A program made the translations under genes and the position numbers. Under the pieces are notes generated by a model. That model was not told the DNA's origin and searched no databases. It was given only the letters and a program-made list of their open reading frames with translations. From Parachaetomium inaequale (Eukaryota > Ascomycota > Sordariomycetes > Sordariales > Chaetomiaceae): a stretch of 64,000 nucleotides of DNA. The stretch spans positions 62,001 through 126,000 of the forward strand of contig MU854333.1 of assembly GCA_033296685.1 (NCBI GenBank), written 5' to 3'. Every line of letters starts with the position of its first letter. Within the stretch, counting starts at the first letter, position 1. Below, piece by piece: positions 23,054-33,026 of this stretch.

Positions 23054-25306
23054 GGCGCTGGATTTCTTGCTCACATGAGGTCTGAATATGCACAACGCGA
23101 AGGTATGCCGCCCAAGATCCACATCCTGTCTGCCGGCTGGGCTTTATATCAAGGCGAGCGTTGTAACGCTCTCCCGTTTGAGCTGTGTGTCCTCCCAGCC
23201 AAGGCCACTCCGCCTTTCCACTGGGCATGGAGCTGGCCATTGCCTGATGGGCCTCGGTGTCGGGGGAGGGGGCTGAAAGGGGGATAGGCATATCCAGTCG
23301 ACGCTAGAGGCTTCGACCCGGTGGCGATCCGGGGATCCTCTGGGGTTCCCGGCATCCATAGGTAGGTAGGTAGCCATGGTGTTTGGGCCTCTCGACTGGT
23401 TGAGCGGGTGAGATTGTTGAGTCGAGTCGGCAGCTGAGGGACGGCGGATGCCGGTAGGGCAGTAGGCAGGGCGGGTCTGTAACCGCGAAGGCGGGATCGC
23501 TAAGTGGCCGGGCGGATGGGACGACGACGGGCCGGGAGTCGAACTCCAAGGCAGGCCGGAGACATCTGCAAGGCGCACCATCGCCACTTCGGAGTAGCAG
23601 GTGAGTCCGTCACACGCCGTGGCTGTATCAAAATCGAGCCGCCGCACGCGCGGCCCCGCCGGTGCCCCCGGGAGCCACGATCAGGGCCAGGGCGCGGATT
23701 GGTGTCTGGGGAACGCCATGGCTGAAGACAAAAGCACCACAGCCAACCGGGGCAGGGAAACAATGGGCCGGCGCTGGAAGAGGATGGTCGACGATGGTGT
23801 CTCGCGATCGGCCAAGCAGGAATCCACTTGTTGCCGGCGATGTTTAGTTCAAGTTTTGGGCCATGTCAAGGTTTCCAGAAAGAACCAAGACCTATCCGCC
23901 TTGCTGGGAAAGAACGTAGTCAGCGTTGCATGCCTAGCCGCACCTGCAGCCTGGTCTAGCTGCAGGTCAAAAACAGTTGTGGAAGGCGCGCGCAATCCAC
24001 ACCAAGAAACGAACCCCGAGTTTCCGTTCAAATCCCCACTCTCGGTCATCTTCGGTCATCGCTGAGGAATCACAAACAAAAAAAGCCCACGATGCATTGC
24101 TAGCGCGGGCTTTGCACCCATACACCGCGATTGCGATTCCAATGTCGATCTTTTTTGTTGACCACCTCGGTCTCCTCGTTTCGTTGTTCCTGGAACCGAT
24201 TTCTAAGCAGCTCCTGCGGCATCTACCAGGTAATGTTCATGTAGGCCAGGTACTTCCCCATTGGAACTGAAAACACAACTAACTATTAATAGGAATTTGG
24301 AATTGGGAGTTCCCATCCTCAGATGCCTCCGGCAGAGCCGCCATGAGTCTCATCTCAAAGGCCCTGTCACCACCATTCACGCCGCTCGCCACTCGCTATC
24401 TCAGCCGGACGCCCGCTTGAGATGGCACCGTCCCAGCCTGCTGCAGTCCTCCCCTCGGGTCACACCGCCGACGTGGCACACGGGTACCGGCAGGTGGTTT
24501 GGGAATGCTGGCTCCTAACAGCGTCGACCCCTGAGATCGCGCAGCAGACGACCCCGGGCGCCCTCACAAGCCACATTCGGTTCGGCTTGTCTCAGGGCCT
24601 CCGCGTTCAGCTGTGGCCGTCATATATCTGAGGGCCGCGAGCACAGTCTCAGGGCTCAGCGCGGCTTGCCAGTTTCTTCTGTGCGCCGGTGGTTGCCTGT
24701 CCGTCACTTGTGGCTTGGTAGGACATTCCAATGAGACACAATTGACACGTGGTTGCAGAGTTAACGTTGCTTCTGGGACTCCGACTGTCACCAATTTCCC
24801 ATCCCGAAGTATCTCATCCGCATCTCCCATCCGCTGCCAGCTTTGAATGATGCAGTACGATTCAGCTCGGGTGGTGATCTGGGGAGGGTTGGCCGAGACA
24901 GGAACGAAGAAGGGAGCGTGGTTGCCGGAGACAGAGGGAGGATAACTGCTTGCAGGAAGCCGGATGTCTCGCACTCGGCCGGTGTTACAGTGACGTGCAC
25001 TGTACTCCGGGTTGTCCCCTGGCTGTTGGACCAAAGTGATGCCCTCAGCAGCAAGACCTATCGGAGAAAACGCTACCTCGCAGTTGCAAACACAGAGTTG
25101 GGTCATAATGTCATGACTGTTACCTTGAGTACCCTTAATCTCCACGACGGGAATGTTGGCCAAGATGAAATAGCACACAGTTCCTCAGCCACTGACTAAA
25201 GAACGCTCTTCTTGCGTTTTTTCTAGACTTGCGCCTCAAGCTGACCCAGGAACCGTTATTATCACAACACCGTTTGTCAGAACCGATCCCAGCACTCCCA
25301 ACCTCA
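23054..25306. other. Intergenic, no gene supported
   Basis: This 2.25-kb region separates two divergent genes. Frames at 23144-24065 and 24564-25178 are open but overlap on both strands, with compositions typical of GC-rich non-coding DNA. Confidence 0.5.
23143..23148 (-). promoter_or_regulatory. TATA box of the questin-oxidase-like gene
   Basis: On the minus strand TATAAA lies about 90 nt upstream of the chosen ATG at 23053. That would place transcription start near 23115 and so disfavours the longer start at 23122. Confidence 0.5.
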
Positions 25307-26284
25307 ATGCACATCTCTCACCATCTGTTTCTGGCGCTGGCCAGCTTGCCGTGGACCGCTCTGAGTAAGGACCTGCCTCTCGCCCGTGGTCATGTGTCAG
25401 ACCTTGCAGAAAACGAACATCCAGATAGGTTGGGCTTGGTCGGTATGTAAACAGAACCTGTCAGCCAACAAACGGACCCGCTAAGAATATTCAGAACGAT
25501 ATTCCCTTCCCGGGCCGCAATGTGACAGCTGGGTCGGCATCGAGATGATCTTTATGGTCGAGGTCACCGAGATCTGCCCAGACGGGTCTACAGGTAGGAT
25601 CTTCAAAGCTGCCAGACTAAACAGACTTACTGAGGCGTCTACAGTCACCGAGACCATGACCAAGTGCGTAGAAACACTCACGCGCTCCATCTGCGCAACG
25701 GCGACGACAAATCTACCCTGCTACCCCTGTGTCATGGGCACGCCGCCGTCGTCTGACACGGCAACGGTCACAATGGTGAGCCCCGTCGGATTCTCCGTCC
25801 GCAACACACGACCACTAATTCCTCCCAGACCTCCTGCTCAACAGCCACCGAGGAGACTGTCACGGTCACGGTCCAGCTATGCAGCACCTGCACCGCAACC
25901 ACTTACGTCGGCACCGTCCCTGGCTACACGCCCGGCGGGCCCTGCCAGGGCTGCACCCCATACAGCAGTAGCTTGTCGTCTCCGTGCTCAGAAGAGAGTG
26001 GCTCGGCCATTCCGGCCACCACGACTACGACCACATCTACTTCCACCAGCACCGTCCGTACGGGGGGATGCGCTGAGCCCAAGGGAAGTTGTACTAGTAC
26101 GCCGCCTGGGAACCCGGGCCTGCCTTCGTCGACTACGTCCACGGGGGCGGCCAGGAACACGCCGTATAAGCCGACCACGGCGGCGCCTCCGGTTGCTACG
26201 GCGGGTGGTGTCCGGAATGGGATTGCTGATGTTATGGTTTTGGTTGTTGGATGCGCTGTGTTGTTCGTTTTCTTGGGGATGTAA
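25307..26284 (+). CDS. Predicted GPI-anchored Ser/Thr-rich cell-surface protein
   Basis: Four exons, 25307-25442, 25495-25593, 25645-25775 and 25829-26284, give 273 aa. Residues 1-20 (MHISHHLFLALASLPWTALS) are a signal peptide. The ectodomain has paired cysteines (CVETLTRSICATATTNLPCYPC; CSTATEETVTVTVQLCSTC; GGPCQGC), followed by a Ser/Thr stretch suited to O-mannosylation. The C-terminus has a small-residue region (about 240-250) and the hydrophobic tail DVMVLVVGCAVLFVFLGM, as in GPI-anchored wall proteins. Three short introns (about 50 nt) have GT-AG ends and the frame is preserved throughout. I recognise no named family. A role in the cell wall or surface is inferred from architecture only. 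Confidence 0.78.
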
Positions 26285-26891
26285 TGCAGCTGCAGTATTC
26301 CCCTTTCGCCTGTTGTTCATGTGAAGCCCCCCTTCCGACCGTTTTGTTCTCAACTCTGGAGGATCTCTAACCGAGACCCCGCTTATTCCTATCTTCATTC
26401 TTGATGTCATACCCAGCGGAAATGCCCAGATGAGGACACATGACATGAGCCAATGTCACTTTACCTAATATCTCGCTCCGATCTCGGGCCGCGCGGGAAG
26501 TCGGATCCCCGATGCGGGTTGCGGAAGCCGGAGGACTGACTGAGCGGTTTCTTAACTCATGCATTGGCCAATTCTAGATGCTCAACACAGACCCGTAATT
26601 AGCCGTGATAGAATTGGATGGCACTGTGGTTTACCAGAATGCAAGCTAAGTCCCTGTCAGAACGGGGGGGGCGAGCGTTGGGGTGCCACGAGGAGGCGGC
26701 CCGAGTTGATATGATATCGTCATTGGATTGTCATCCCTCCCTCCTCCACCCGTTCAACTCAGCGTGCCGTCGATTGTGTGTGTCTCCGTGAGGGGTTTGC
26801 GTCCGGAGAAAGCACTGCGTATGCAGGCAGGAGGGGGCCGTGGGGGTCACCATGGCCTTTGAGCCGTCAAGAGCCGCGAGAGGAGTCGAGG

Positions 26892-26897
26892 TATAAA
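26892..26897 (+). promoter_or_regulatory. TATA box of THI4
   Basis: TATAAA in the sequence GGTATAAAGAGAGC, positioned before the CT-rich leader of the thiazole synthase gene. Confidence 0.55.
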
Positions 26898-27046
26898 GAG
26901 AGCAAGTCTGCCTGAGCTCGCCGTGGCTCCCTTCTCCTTCTCTTTCTTCCCTCTGACTCAACCACACTCTTGAAAAGATCGCTAGTCTCGGCTCCTCGGC
27001 TCAAACAGCTCACAAGTGTCGTGCGCATTGGACTCCTTCCCTCGCC

Positions 27047-27076
27047 ATGAACTCTTCTAACCACAGCCCAGACTGA
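27047..27076 (+). other. uORF 1 in THI4 leader (9 codons)
   Basis: ATG in good context (CGCCATGA) followed by eight sense codons (MNSSNHSPD) and TGA. It lies between the predicted transcript start and the riboswitch. Confidence 0.45.
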
Positions 27077-27092
27077 CCTATCCGTCTGGTAC

Positions 27093-27161
27093 ATGATGCC
27101 GTCCCACCCCCGAGACGGAGAAGCCATGGCGGCCTTTCAATGGTGTCCTATCCCACAATGA
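27093..27161 (+). other. uORF 2 in THI4 leader (22 codons)
   Basis: Starts with tandem ATGATG and ends in a TGA that overlaps the ATG of uORF 3 (ATGA at 27158-27161). It could act in translational control of the downstream gene. Confidence 0.45.
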
Positions 27162-27184
27162 TCAGTCGCATCATGTTCAGGTAA
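27158..27184 (+). other. uORF 3 crossing the 5' splice site
   Basis: ATG at 27158; in unspliced RNA it reads eight codons and stops at TAA 27182-27184, inside the intron's donor region. Splicing at 27181 changes its end. Joined to the acceptor after 27357 or 27360 it would run out of frame over the main ATG. Joined after 27377 it would stop at once. Confidence 0.45.
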
Positions 27185-27357
27185 CTATCTGAATGCATGA
27201 GCCGGTGCCAATCCGGTTGCTGTCGGGTGCCCACCAGTCGCGAGACTACGTGGCCGTCATGACAGCGCCGGAGCGGCTGAGATTATACGGCAGTAACTTG
27301 ATCTGGATAATACCAGCGAAAGGATCATGCTTCTTGTCTTTCTCTCCTCTGCCGCAG
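27181..27357 (+). other. Predicted 5'UTR intron carrying the riboswitch
   Basis: The donor is TTCAG|GTAACT at 27181, and the acceptor CTGCCGCAG ends at 27357 (alternatives: CAG at 27360, CCCAG at 27377). The TPP aptamer lies wholly inside, as in known fungal thiamine genes. A second GTAACT at 27293, inside the aptamer's 3' half, is a possible alternative donor. If the intron is retained, a 62-codon uORF (27193-27381) lies upstream of the main start. Confidence 0.6.
27215..27330 (+). ncRNA. TPP riboswitch aptamer (THI-box)
   Basis: Conserved TPP-aptamer blocks appear in order: GGGTGCCC at the 5' side (27225-27232), CTGAGATTATAC (pyrimidine-sensing J3-2 region, CUGAGA at 27277-27282), ACTTGATCTGG (27296-27306) and GGATAATACCAGCG (27305-27318). 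These match the bacterial and fungal consensus (CUGAGA; ACCUGAUCUGGAUAAUGCCAGCG). The P3 arm between GGGTGCCC and CTGAGA is long, as is usual in fungi. It lies in a predicted intron upstream of the thiazole synthase ORF, so TPP probably controls splicing. The outer stem (P1) limits are approximate. Confidence 0.93.
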
Positions 27358-27399
27358 CAGAATCCTAACTCTCCCAGATAACCGCTACGAACAACAACC

Positions 27400-28524
27400 A
27401 TGGCTCCCTCGGCAATCTCCCCCGCCCAGCAGCACGCCCAGCTCGCCTTCGCCTCCAAGAAGGCCCAGGACGCCGGCGCCGCCGTCCAAGACCGCACTGC
27501 TGACGGCCTGACCAAGCCCCTGACCGAGATGATGGGCAGCTGGGACAACTTCACCTTTGCCCCCATCCGCGAGAGCACCGTCTCGCGCGCCATGACCCGC
27601 CGCTGTAAGCCTTCCCCCTTTTCCCCATCCCAACCTCGCACCCATTAACCTTGTAACCCAAAAAAAAAGACTTCGCCGACCTCGACGCCCACGCCGAAAC
27701 CGACATCGTCATCGTCGGCGCCGGCTCCTGCGGCCTATCCGCAGCTTACACCCTCGGCACGCTCCGCCCGGACCTGCGCATCACCATCATCGAGGCCGGC
27801 GTCGCGCCCGGCGGCGGCGCGTGGCTCGGCGGGCAGCTCTTCAGCGCCATGGTCATGCGCAAGCCGGCCGACGTGTTCCTGCGCGAGATTGGCGTGCCGT
27901 TCGACGACGAGGGCGACTACGTCGTCGTCAAGCACGCCGCGCTGTTCACGAGCACTGTGCTCTCCAAAGTGTTGGCGATGGAGAACGTCAAGATGTTTAA
28001 TGCGACGACGGTTGAGGATCTGATTACCCGCCCGGATGCCGAGGAGGGCGGCGCCGGGGTCAGGATCGCCGGTGTGGTGACCAACTGGACGCTGGTGTCG
28101 ATGCACCATGATGACCAGAGCTGCATGGATCCCAACACGGTCAACGCGCCGGTGGTGATTTCGACGACGGGGCATGACGGTCAGTTCTTATTCTTCCCTC
28201 CCCAAGTCAGAAAGGGGTGCGTGCTAACAGTGAGTTTAAACAGGCCCCTTCGGCGCCTTCTCGGTCAAGCGCCTCGTCAGCATGAAGCAGCTCGAGCAGC
28301 TCGAGGGCATGCGCGGGCTGGACATGACGCGCGCCGAGGACGCCATCGTCAAGAACACGCGCGAGATCGTGCCCGGCCTGATCGTCGGCGGCATGGAGCT
28401 GTCCGAGATTGACGGCGCCAACCGCATGGGCCCGACCTTTGGCGCCATGGCGCTGAGCGGTGTCAAGGCCGCCGAGGAGGCCATCCGCGTGTTTGACATG
28501 CGCAAGAAGCAGAATGACGCTTGA
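27400..28524 (+). CDS. THI4: Thiamine thiazole synthase (Thi4)
   Basis: This enzyme makes the ADP-thiazole moiety of thiamine from NAD, glycine and a sulfur atom. Exons are 27400-27604, 27670-28179 and 28244-28524, giving 331 aa. The Rossmann-type NAD-binding motif DIVIVGAGSCGLSAAY lies around residues 80-95, with GGGAWLGGQLFSAMVMRKPA after it. The segment HHDDQSCMDPN contains Cys220, matching the yeast Cys205 that donates its sulfur, so this should be a single-turnover (suicide) enzyme. The C-terminal block GMELSEIDGANRMGPTFGAM is complete. The N-terminal 45 residues could target mitochondria weakly. Expression is predicted to fall at high TPP through the riboswitch in the leader. All junctions keep frame. 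Confidence 0.96.
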
Positions 28525-28800
28525 GTGGATGGACTCGGATGAGAAGAGGGTTGCGGTTTGGAGGGGCGGTTGCACACGAGGGCTGGCTTTGGTTGATCAC
28601 TGCTGTGGTGGTCAGGGGGATGACAGGACGCTCCTTACATCGAATCGAATCTGCTTTTCAACCCACGCAAGAGAATGGTGACCCCCGTAATTGTGTATTG
28701 AAACATCAGTCTCGTCTATAACAGTACCTATCTCTCTGAGAGTCTACCCCGTCTATCAAATACCACTCACCCGAATCCCATCTCCGTACATCTACCATAT

Positions 28801-30584
28801 CTACTCAACAACCTCCCTCCCCACCACCCCAAGCGCCCTCACCAACCCCTCCACAGTCCCCCTCAACGTCAACGCATTAACCACCACCCTAAAAAAACTC
28901 CCCCTCTCCCCCGGCGCATAATCAACCATATACCCCTTCCTGACAAGCCCCTCGACCATAACCCTCGTCCTCGCCGTATTCACCCCCTCCTCCTCCGCCA
29001 CCCGCCCACCAGGGGCGTAGTAAAAGCACACCTGCAAACACGGCGGCGGGTTCTCGGACACGAGCTCAAAGTCCTCGTGCTGCGCAATGAGCCCCGCCAG
29101 GTGCGCCGCCACGGCAAACGCCCCGTCGACCTGCCGCTCGAAGCCGGCCGCGCCGTGGTAGATCCAGCTGAGGGCTAGCTTGAGGCTGTCGGCGCGGCGG
29201 CCGCATTGCAGGGTGAGGTCGGCCATGTCCCATATTTCGGGGGGGTTGGTTTCCTTCTCGGTGCCGTTTGCGGTGCCGTTTGGGGTGGTTCCGTTGGTGG
29301 TTCCGTTGGTGGCTGCGGGCGAGGGTTCGTCGCCGGTCGAGTGGAAGAGGTAGCCCGCCGGCAGGGTATTCGCCCTGTGAAAGACGGCCATGTCCGGCCC
29401 TAACAAAAAGGAGCAGGTCACGGGCACGTTCATCATTTTGTGCGGGTTGATGGTGATGGAGTTTGCGAGGTGGGCGCCGCTCAGTTTATGGCGGTGCTTG
29501 GCGGAGAAAACGGCAGGCCCGCCCCAGCTCGCGTCGACGTGCAGCCAGAGGTTGGACTCCTTGCAGATGGCGGCGATTTCGACAAAGGGATCGTACGACC
29601 CCAGGACGGTCGTACCCGCCGTGGCGTTGACGTACAGCGGGGTCTTGCCCTCGGATTTGGCGCGCTGGATGAGGGTGCGCAGCGCGGAGGGGTCCATCCG
29701 CCCTGTGCCGTCGACGGGCACGGTCCAGACCGAGGACGAGCCCAGGCCGCAGGTTACGGCGGCTTTCTCGACCGAGTAGTGCCCGTGGACGCTGGTGAAG
29801 AGAATCAAGGGGCCCGGGGCGCCGCTGTTGCCTTGGGTTTTGCATTCCGGGTAGAGCGTGTTGCGGGCGATGACGATGGAGGTCAGGTTGGAGGAGCTGC
29901 CGCCCTGGCAGGTCACGCCGCCTGCGCGGGGGCCGGTAAAGCCGAAGAGGTTTGCTAGGGACTTGGCTGTGTGTTTTTCTATTACTGTCAGGGCCGGCGA
30001 GACTTGGTAGACGTGCACCTTGGGCGTGTTAGTCATGGACCCTCTCTAAATTCAGGGGTTCAGGGGCAACCATCCCCAGACGGTGAGCTTACATTCGTGT
30101 TCAGGGCCCCGAGAAGAAGCTCGGAAGCCACGCCGACCTAATAAACCAAGTCAGTCAGGGCAATCGCGATAGCAGGTCGCAAGACGTACTGGATTGGTGC
30201 TGGCATACAGCTTGTCCATGAACCCCTGGTCCCACGTGTTGACGCTGTACTTGAGGACATCCTTGATAGTCTCGAGCAGGCCCTCCTCACCACGGCCTTC
30301 CCCTTTGGGCAGACTCAAGGCTAGCTCCCGAACCAAGTCCTCAGGCCTCCGGGCGTCGACGAGGGCGTTCTGCACAACCCCCCGTTTGTTCGGGAGCAGT
30401 TCCCCGGCCGCCCTGGACGGGACTGCCTCATCGGCGTCCCGGATGAAGGGGATAATCAGGGCTTTCACGGCATCAATCAGCTGCCATCATATTAGCGTCG
30501 CCCTCACGATGAAGCCGGGGGTCTACTTACATGCTCGACCTCGTCTGCCCTGTTCAGGGGCTTGGGCTCGTGTGTTCCATTCAT
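28801..30584 (-). CDS. PLP-dependent decarboxylase (glutamate / cysteine-sulfinate decarboxylase-like)
   Basis: This is a group II amino-acid decarboxylase of fold type I. Exons are 30584-30531, 30480-30190, 30137-30093 and 30018-28801, giving 535 aa. The PLP-binding lysine is K324 in SITINPHKMMNVPVTCS, and HVDASWGG (D292) supplies the cofactor-ring aspartate. The N-terminal YASTNPVGVASELLLGALNTNVHVYQVSPALTVIEK matches the substrate-side loop of GAD65/CSAD-type enzymes. A species-specific insert of repeated Asn-Gly-Thr triplets lies about 100 residues after K324 and is probably a surface loop. Animal relatives act on glutamate, cysteine sulfinate or aspartate; the substrate here is not decided. 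The 3' end overlaps no gene, and the THI4 gene converges on it (gap 276 nt). Confidence 0.9.
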
Positions 30585-31236
30585 CTTGAGTTTACAGAGC
30601 AGAGTCTGGGGAACAGCAGGGTTCGGGTTGGGGTAGGAAGCAGTCCCAACGCCGCGGAGTCAGGGGATCATCTCGACTTTTGCTTCCGGCCCCGGTTCGG
30701 CCGGGATCTGACTCCCCACGCCCCCCACATGTCGCCTCGACCGTCCAGTAGCAGGCCCCACATGGTGAGGGCCGAAAAAGGAGGAAATGCCGCAAAACCT
30801 CCACGGGTCCCTGAGCCAACACGGGAGGCCACTGGGAACGAAAAGAGGGCGTGTTCGTGCAGACTTTGTTATCCTCGTGAAAGGGCCCCGTGCGTGATGA
30901 GCCTACCGTTTTTTATACCGAAGTATGCTCTGGCGGAAGAATGGGGCGAAAGTGCTGGTGCTTAACGACTCCCAATAACCGAGACGAATAGTTGCTTGTG
31001 GGCACACAATGACCGAAGAAGTAGAAGTGAAGCTTCTGGGAGTCGCTTCGGCAAGATTGTCTCCAGGAACTGGAAGGAAGAGTCAATATTCTATGTAAGG
31101 GTTTAGCAAGTCGGCGCATGAAACTGGCCATTCGTACCCACTTGCTACACAGTGATAACGCCCTGCCCCAACCCTTCCGCACGAGCTCATGAGACACAGA
31201 GGCTCGAATCCCGCTGTTTCTAGCCATGGCCGTCGC
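30585..31236. other. Intergenic
   Basis: This is the promoter side of the decarboxylase and the 3' flank of the kinase-like pseudogene. No gene is supported. Confidence 0.55.
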
Positions 31237-32391
31237 TTATTCATTCTTAACTGCCCGTGGTTTGCGACCTAGCATCTCTAGCGTTGCCAGGACCTTCCTT
31301 CCTCTCTGCACGTGGGCCGGATGGTTGAGAAAATAGTCGGATAAGGGCCTGTATTTGCTCGGCGAGGCGTCTTTCCATGTCTCCAACAGCCACTCGGCAG
31401 CGAGGTCTTGGTTTTGGGGCCAATCATGCGGAATCCAACTTGCCCATGGGTTCTCGGAGTCCTCGGTGTCTGCCAGGGTGGTTCCGCCAGGGGCGAAGGG
31501 CCAGTAGCGCTCGATGGGGGAAGGGGCCAGCCTCGAAGCGCCGGGGCGGTGCTTTGGATGTTGCTCGGCAAACCTGTAGACAAGGGCTTGATTGAAATCC
31601 AGAACTACTACACTGCCGTCATCCCGTATTATAACATTTCGCGGTTCTTGGTCGGAGTGTAAAACTTCAGCGTCCCACCAGATTGCGATCTCGGCCTCGA
31701 AAAGGTTCTTGAGCACGCAGAGCCGGAACTTTTCCGGGGGCAGAAGCGGATATTGGATGCCACCGTTTCTGGTAGCCCTGAGAATCTTGTCCAACATGGT
31801 CTCGCCGTGGACAAGCTGGAGAAGGAGCATGCGCACCCATCGGCGCCGGCCGGGTTGCTTGGTGGCGAGCGAGAAGGTCCACGCACCAAAGTAGCGCGGG
31901 ACGAGCTTGCCCCCAACTGTTTGGACAGGCTGCATGGTTTCCTAGGCCCACGCTTCAACAGCGTAGTCATAATCGGCGAGCATCATGCAATCCCGGCCTG
32001 AATCGTCGTCCTCGAGTGGATAATACACGCCGTCGTAGATTTTGGCCAGATAGACTGCCGCCTTGTCGCGGTCGGCGTAGCCAGTGACCACGTGGGCTCC
32101 GCCGCCATCGACGCCGAATCGCCTCAGCGTTTTTGTGCCTGTAATGGTGAAAGTACGCTCCTCTATGGCGGGCGATCATGTCTCTAGGGGGGGGTTGTTG
32201 AGCGCGAAAGCAACACGGTCGGGAGCTGCTCCGTCTTGCCAAACAGGGGCTACGGGACGCGGCCTGGGGTCGTTGGCGCCGCCAAACGGCCTTGGTGGCA
32301 CGTGACGCCGGATGTGGAGTTCAGCCCCGATCTCGTAGGGCGCGGCAATGGGGCCGGCGTCGCTGGTGATGTCGCTGCTGTCGTTGTCCAT
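31237..32391 (-). pseudogene. Kinase-like (PKL/APH fold) gene with two in-frame stops
   Basis: One continuous minus-strand reading frame of 385 codons runs from ATG 32391 to the stop at 31237. It is interrupted only by TGA at 32178-32176 and TAG at 31944-31942. All three segments read as one protein: LHIRRHVPPRPFG, then TFTITGTKTLRRFG with AVYLAKIYDGVYYP, then LLLQLVHGETM and the catalytic loop HSDQEPRNVIIRDDG with VVVLDFNQA. The HxDxxxxN and LDF pattern marks the protein-kinase-like/aminoglycoside-phosphotransferase fold, common in fungal gene expansions. Each stop is one C-to-T step from a sense codon (CGA, CAG). No convincing intron removes either stop: the TAG sits inside a conserved helix (YAVEAWA-ETMQ). 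Alternatives are readthrough, sequencing error or a weak GTGTTG...CATAG intron at the first stop. Confidence 0.72.
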
Positions 32392-33026
32392 GGTGGGGGT
32401 GGCAGGCTCGAGGCAGGGTCTGGGCCTGAGCCTGTGGGGAGCAAGCGGAGTGCTGTTCGAGTAACGTTACCCGTAAATACCAGCCTCGGGGTCACCGAAA
32501 TGATGTAATATTCCACGAGATTGTAATTTTCGAGCTGTTCCCCGCTCGTTCTTGCTTTTCCAAAGCTCGCAGTCACCAACCACCTCTGCTCATCAGCATT
32601 CCTCACCAACTCGGCGTTTCGCACGCGTGTTCCATTCCTTTCGGCTCCATTCTTTCTCTTGCATTGTTTTGCAACTCTCTCTGACCCCCCAAATTGTTTG
32701 TGACGAGACGTCGCGTTTCTGCTTTCAGCCCCACCACTGTGCAGCTTCCCAGTTGCTTGCCGCGCGGGGAGCAAACACGTTCCACCGCGCGCGTGCTATT
32801 GAGGAGGACATCGGCCAGTCCCTGAAGCAGGGGAGCGATCGTTGGAGTGTTCCCTCAACCAAACATAAATCTTCTTTCTCGCCTGCTCCGCAAAACCTTA
32901 AATCGACGCGTCTCAAACACCCCTCCAAAGATCTACAGCGCATCCACCCGCAGATCGCGCCGCGCGCGCGCCACACCCGATCGCAAGGAGGAAGACGATC
33001 CCCCCTCCCAAGCACCAAAAAAAAAA
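32392..33026. other. Divergent intergenic region
   Basis: Promoter and leader of the Ras-like gene, transcribed away from the kinase-like pseudogene. The open frame upstream of 33027 is leader sequence with no Ras-like content. Confidence 0.55.

Larger units (their letters stand above)
26285..27399 (+). promoter_or_regulatory. THI4 promoter and long 5' leader
   Basis: The region holds a TATA box at 26892-26897, a presumed transcript start about 30 nt downstream, and a leader of roughly 470 nt. That leader contains three short upstream ORFs, a 5' splice site at 27181, the TPP aptamer, and 3' splice sites at 27357/27360 or 27377. No separate gene is seen upstream of the TATA box. Confidence 0.65.

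Noticed and set aside
23054..23122. Longer start for the questin-oxidase-like protein at 23122
   Set aside because: A TATA box at 23143-23148 places that ATG at or before the likely transcript start; not fully excluded.
32187..32194. Run of 8 G as cause of a frameshift in the kinase-like gene
   Set aside because: The same frame is protein-like on both sides of the run, so no indel is needed; the defects are the two stop codons.
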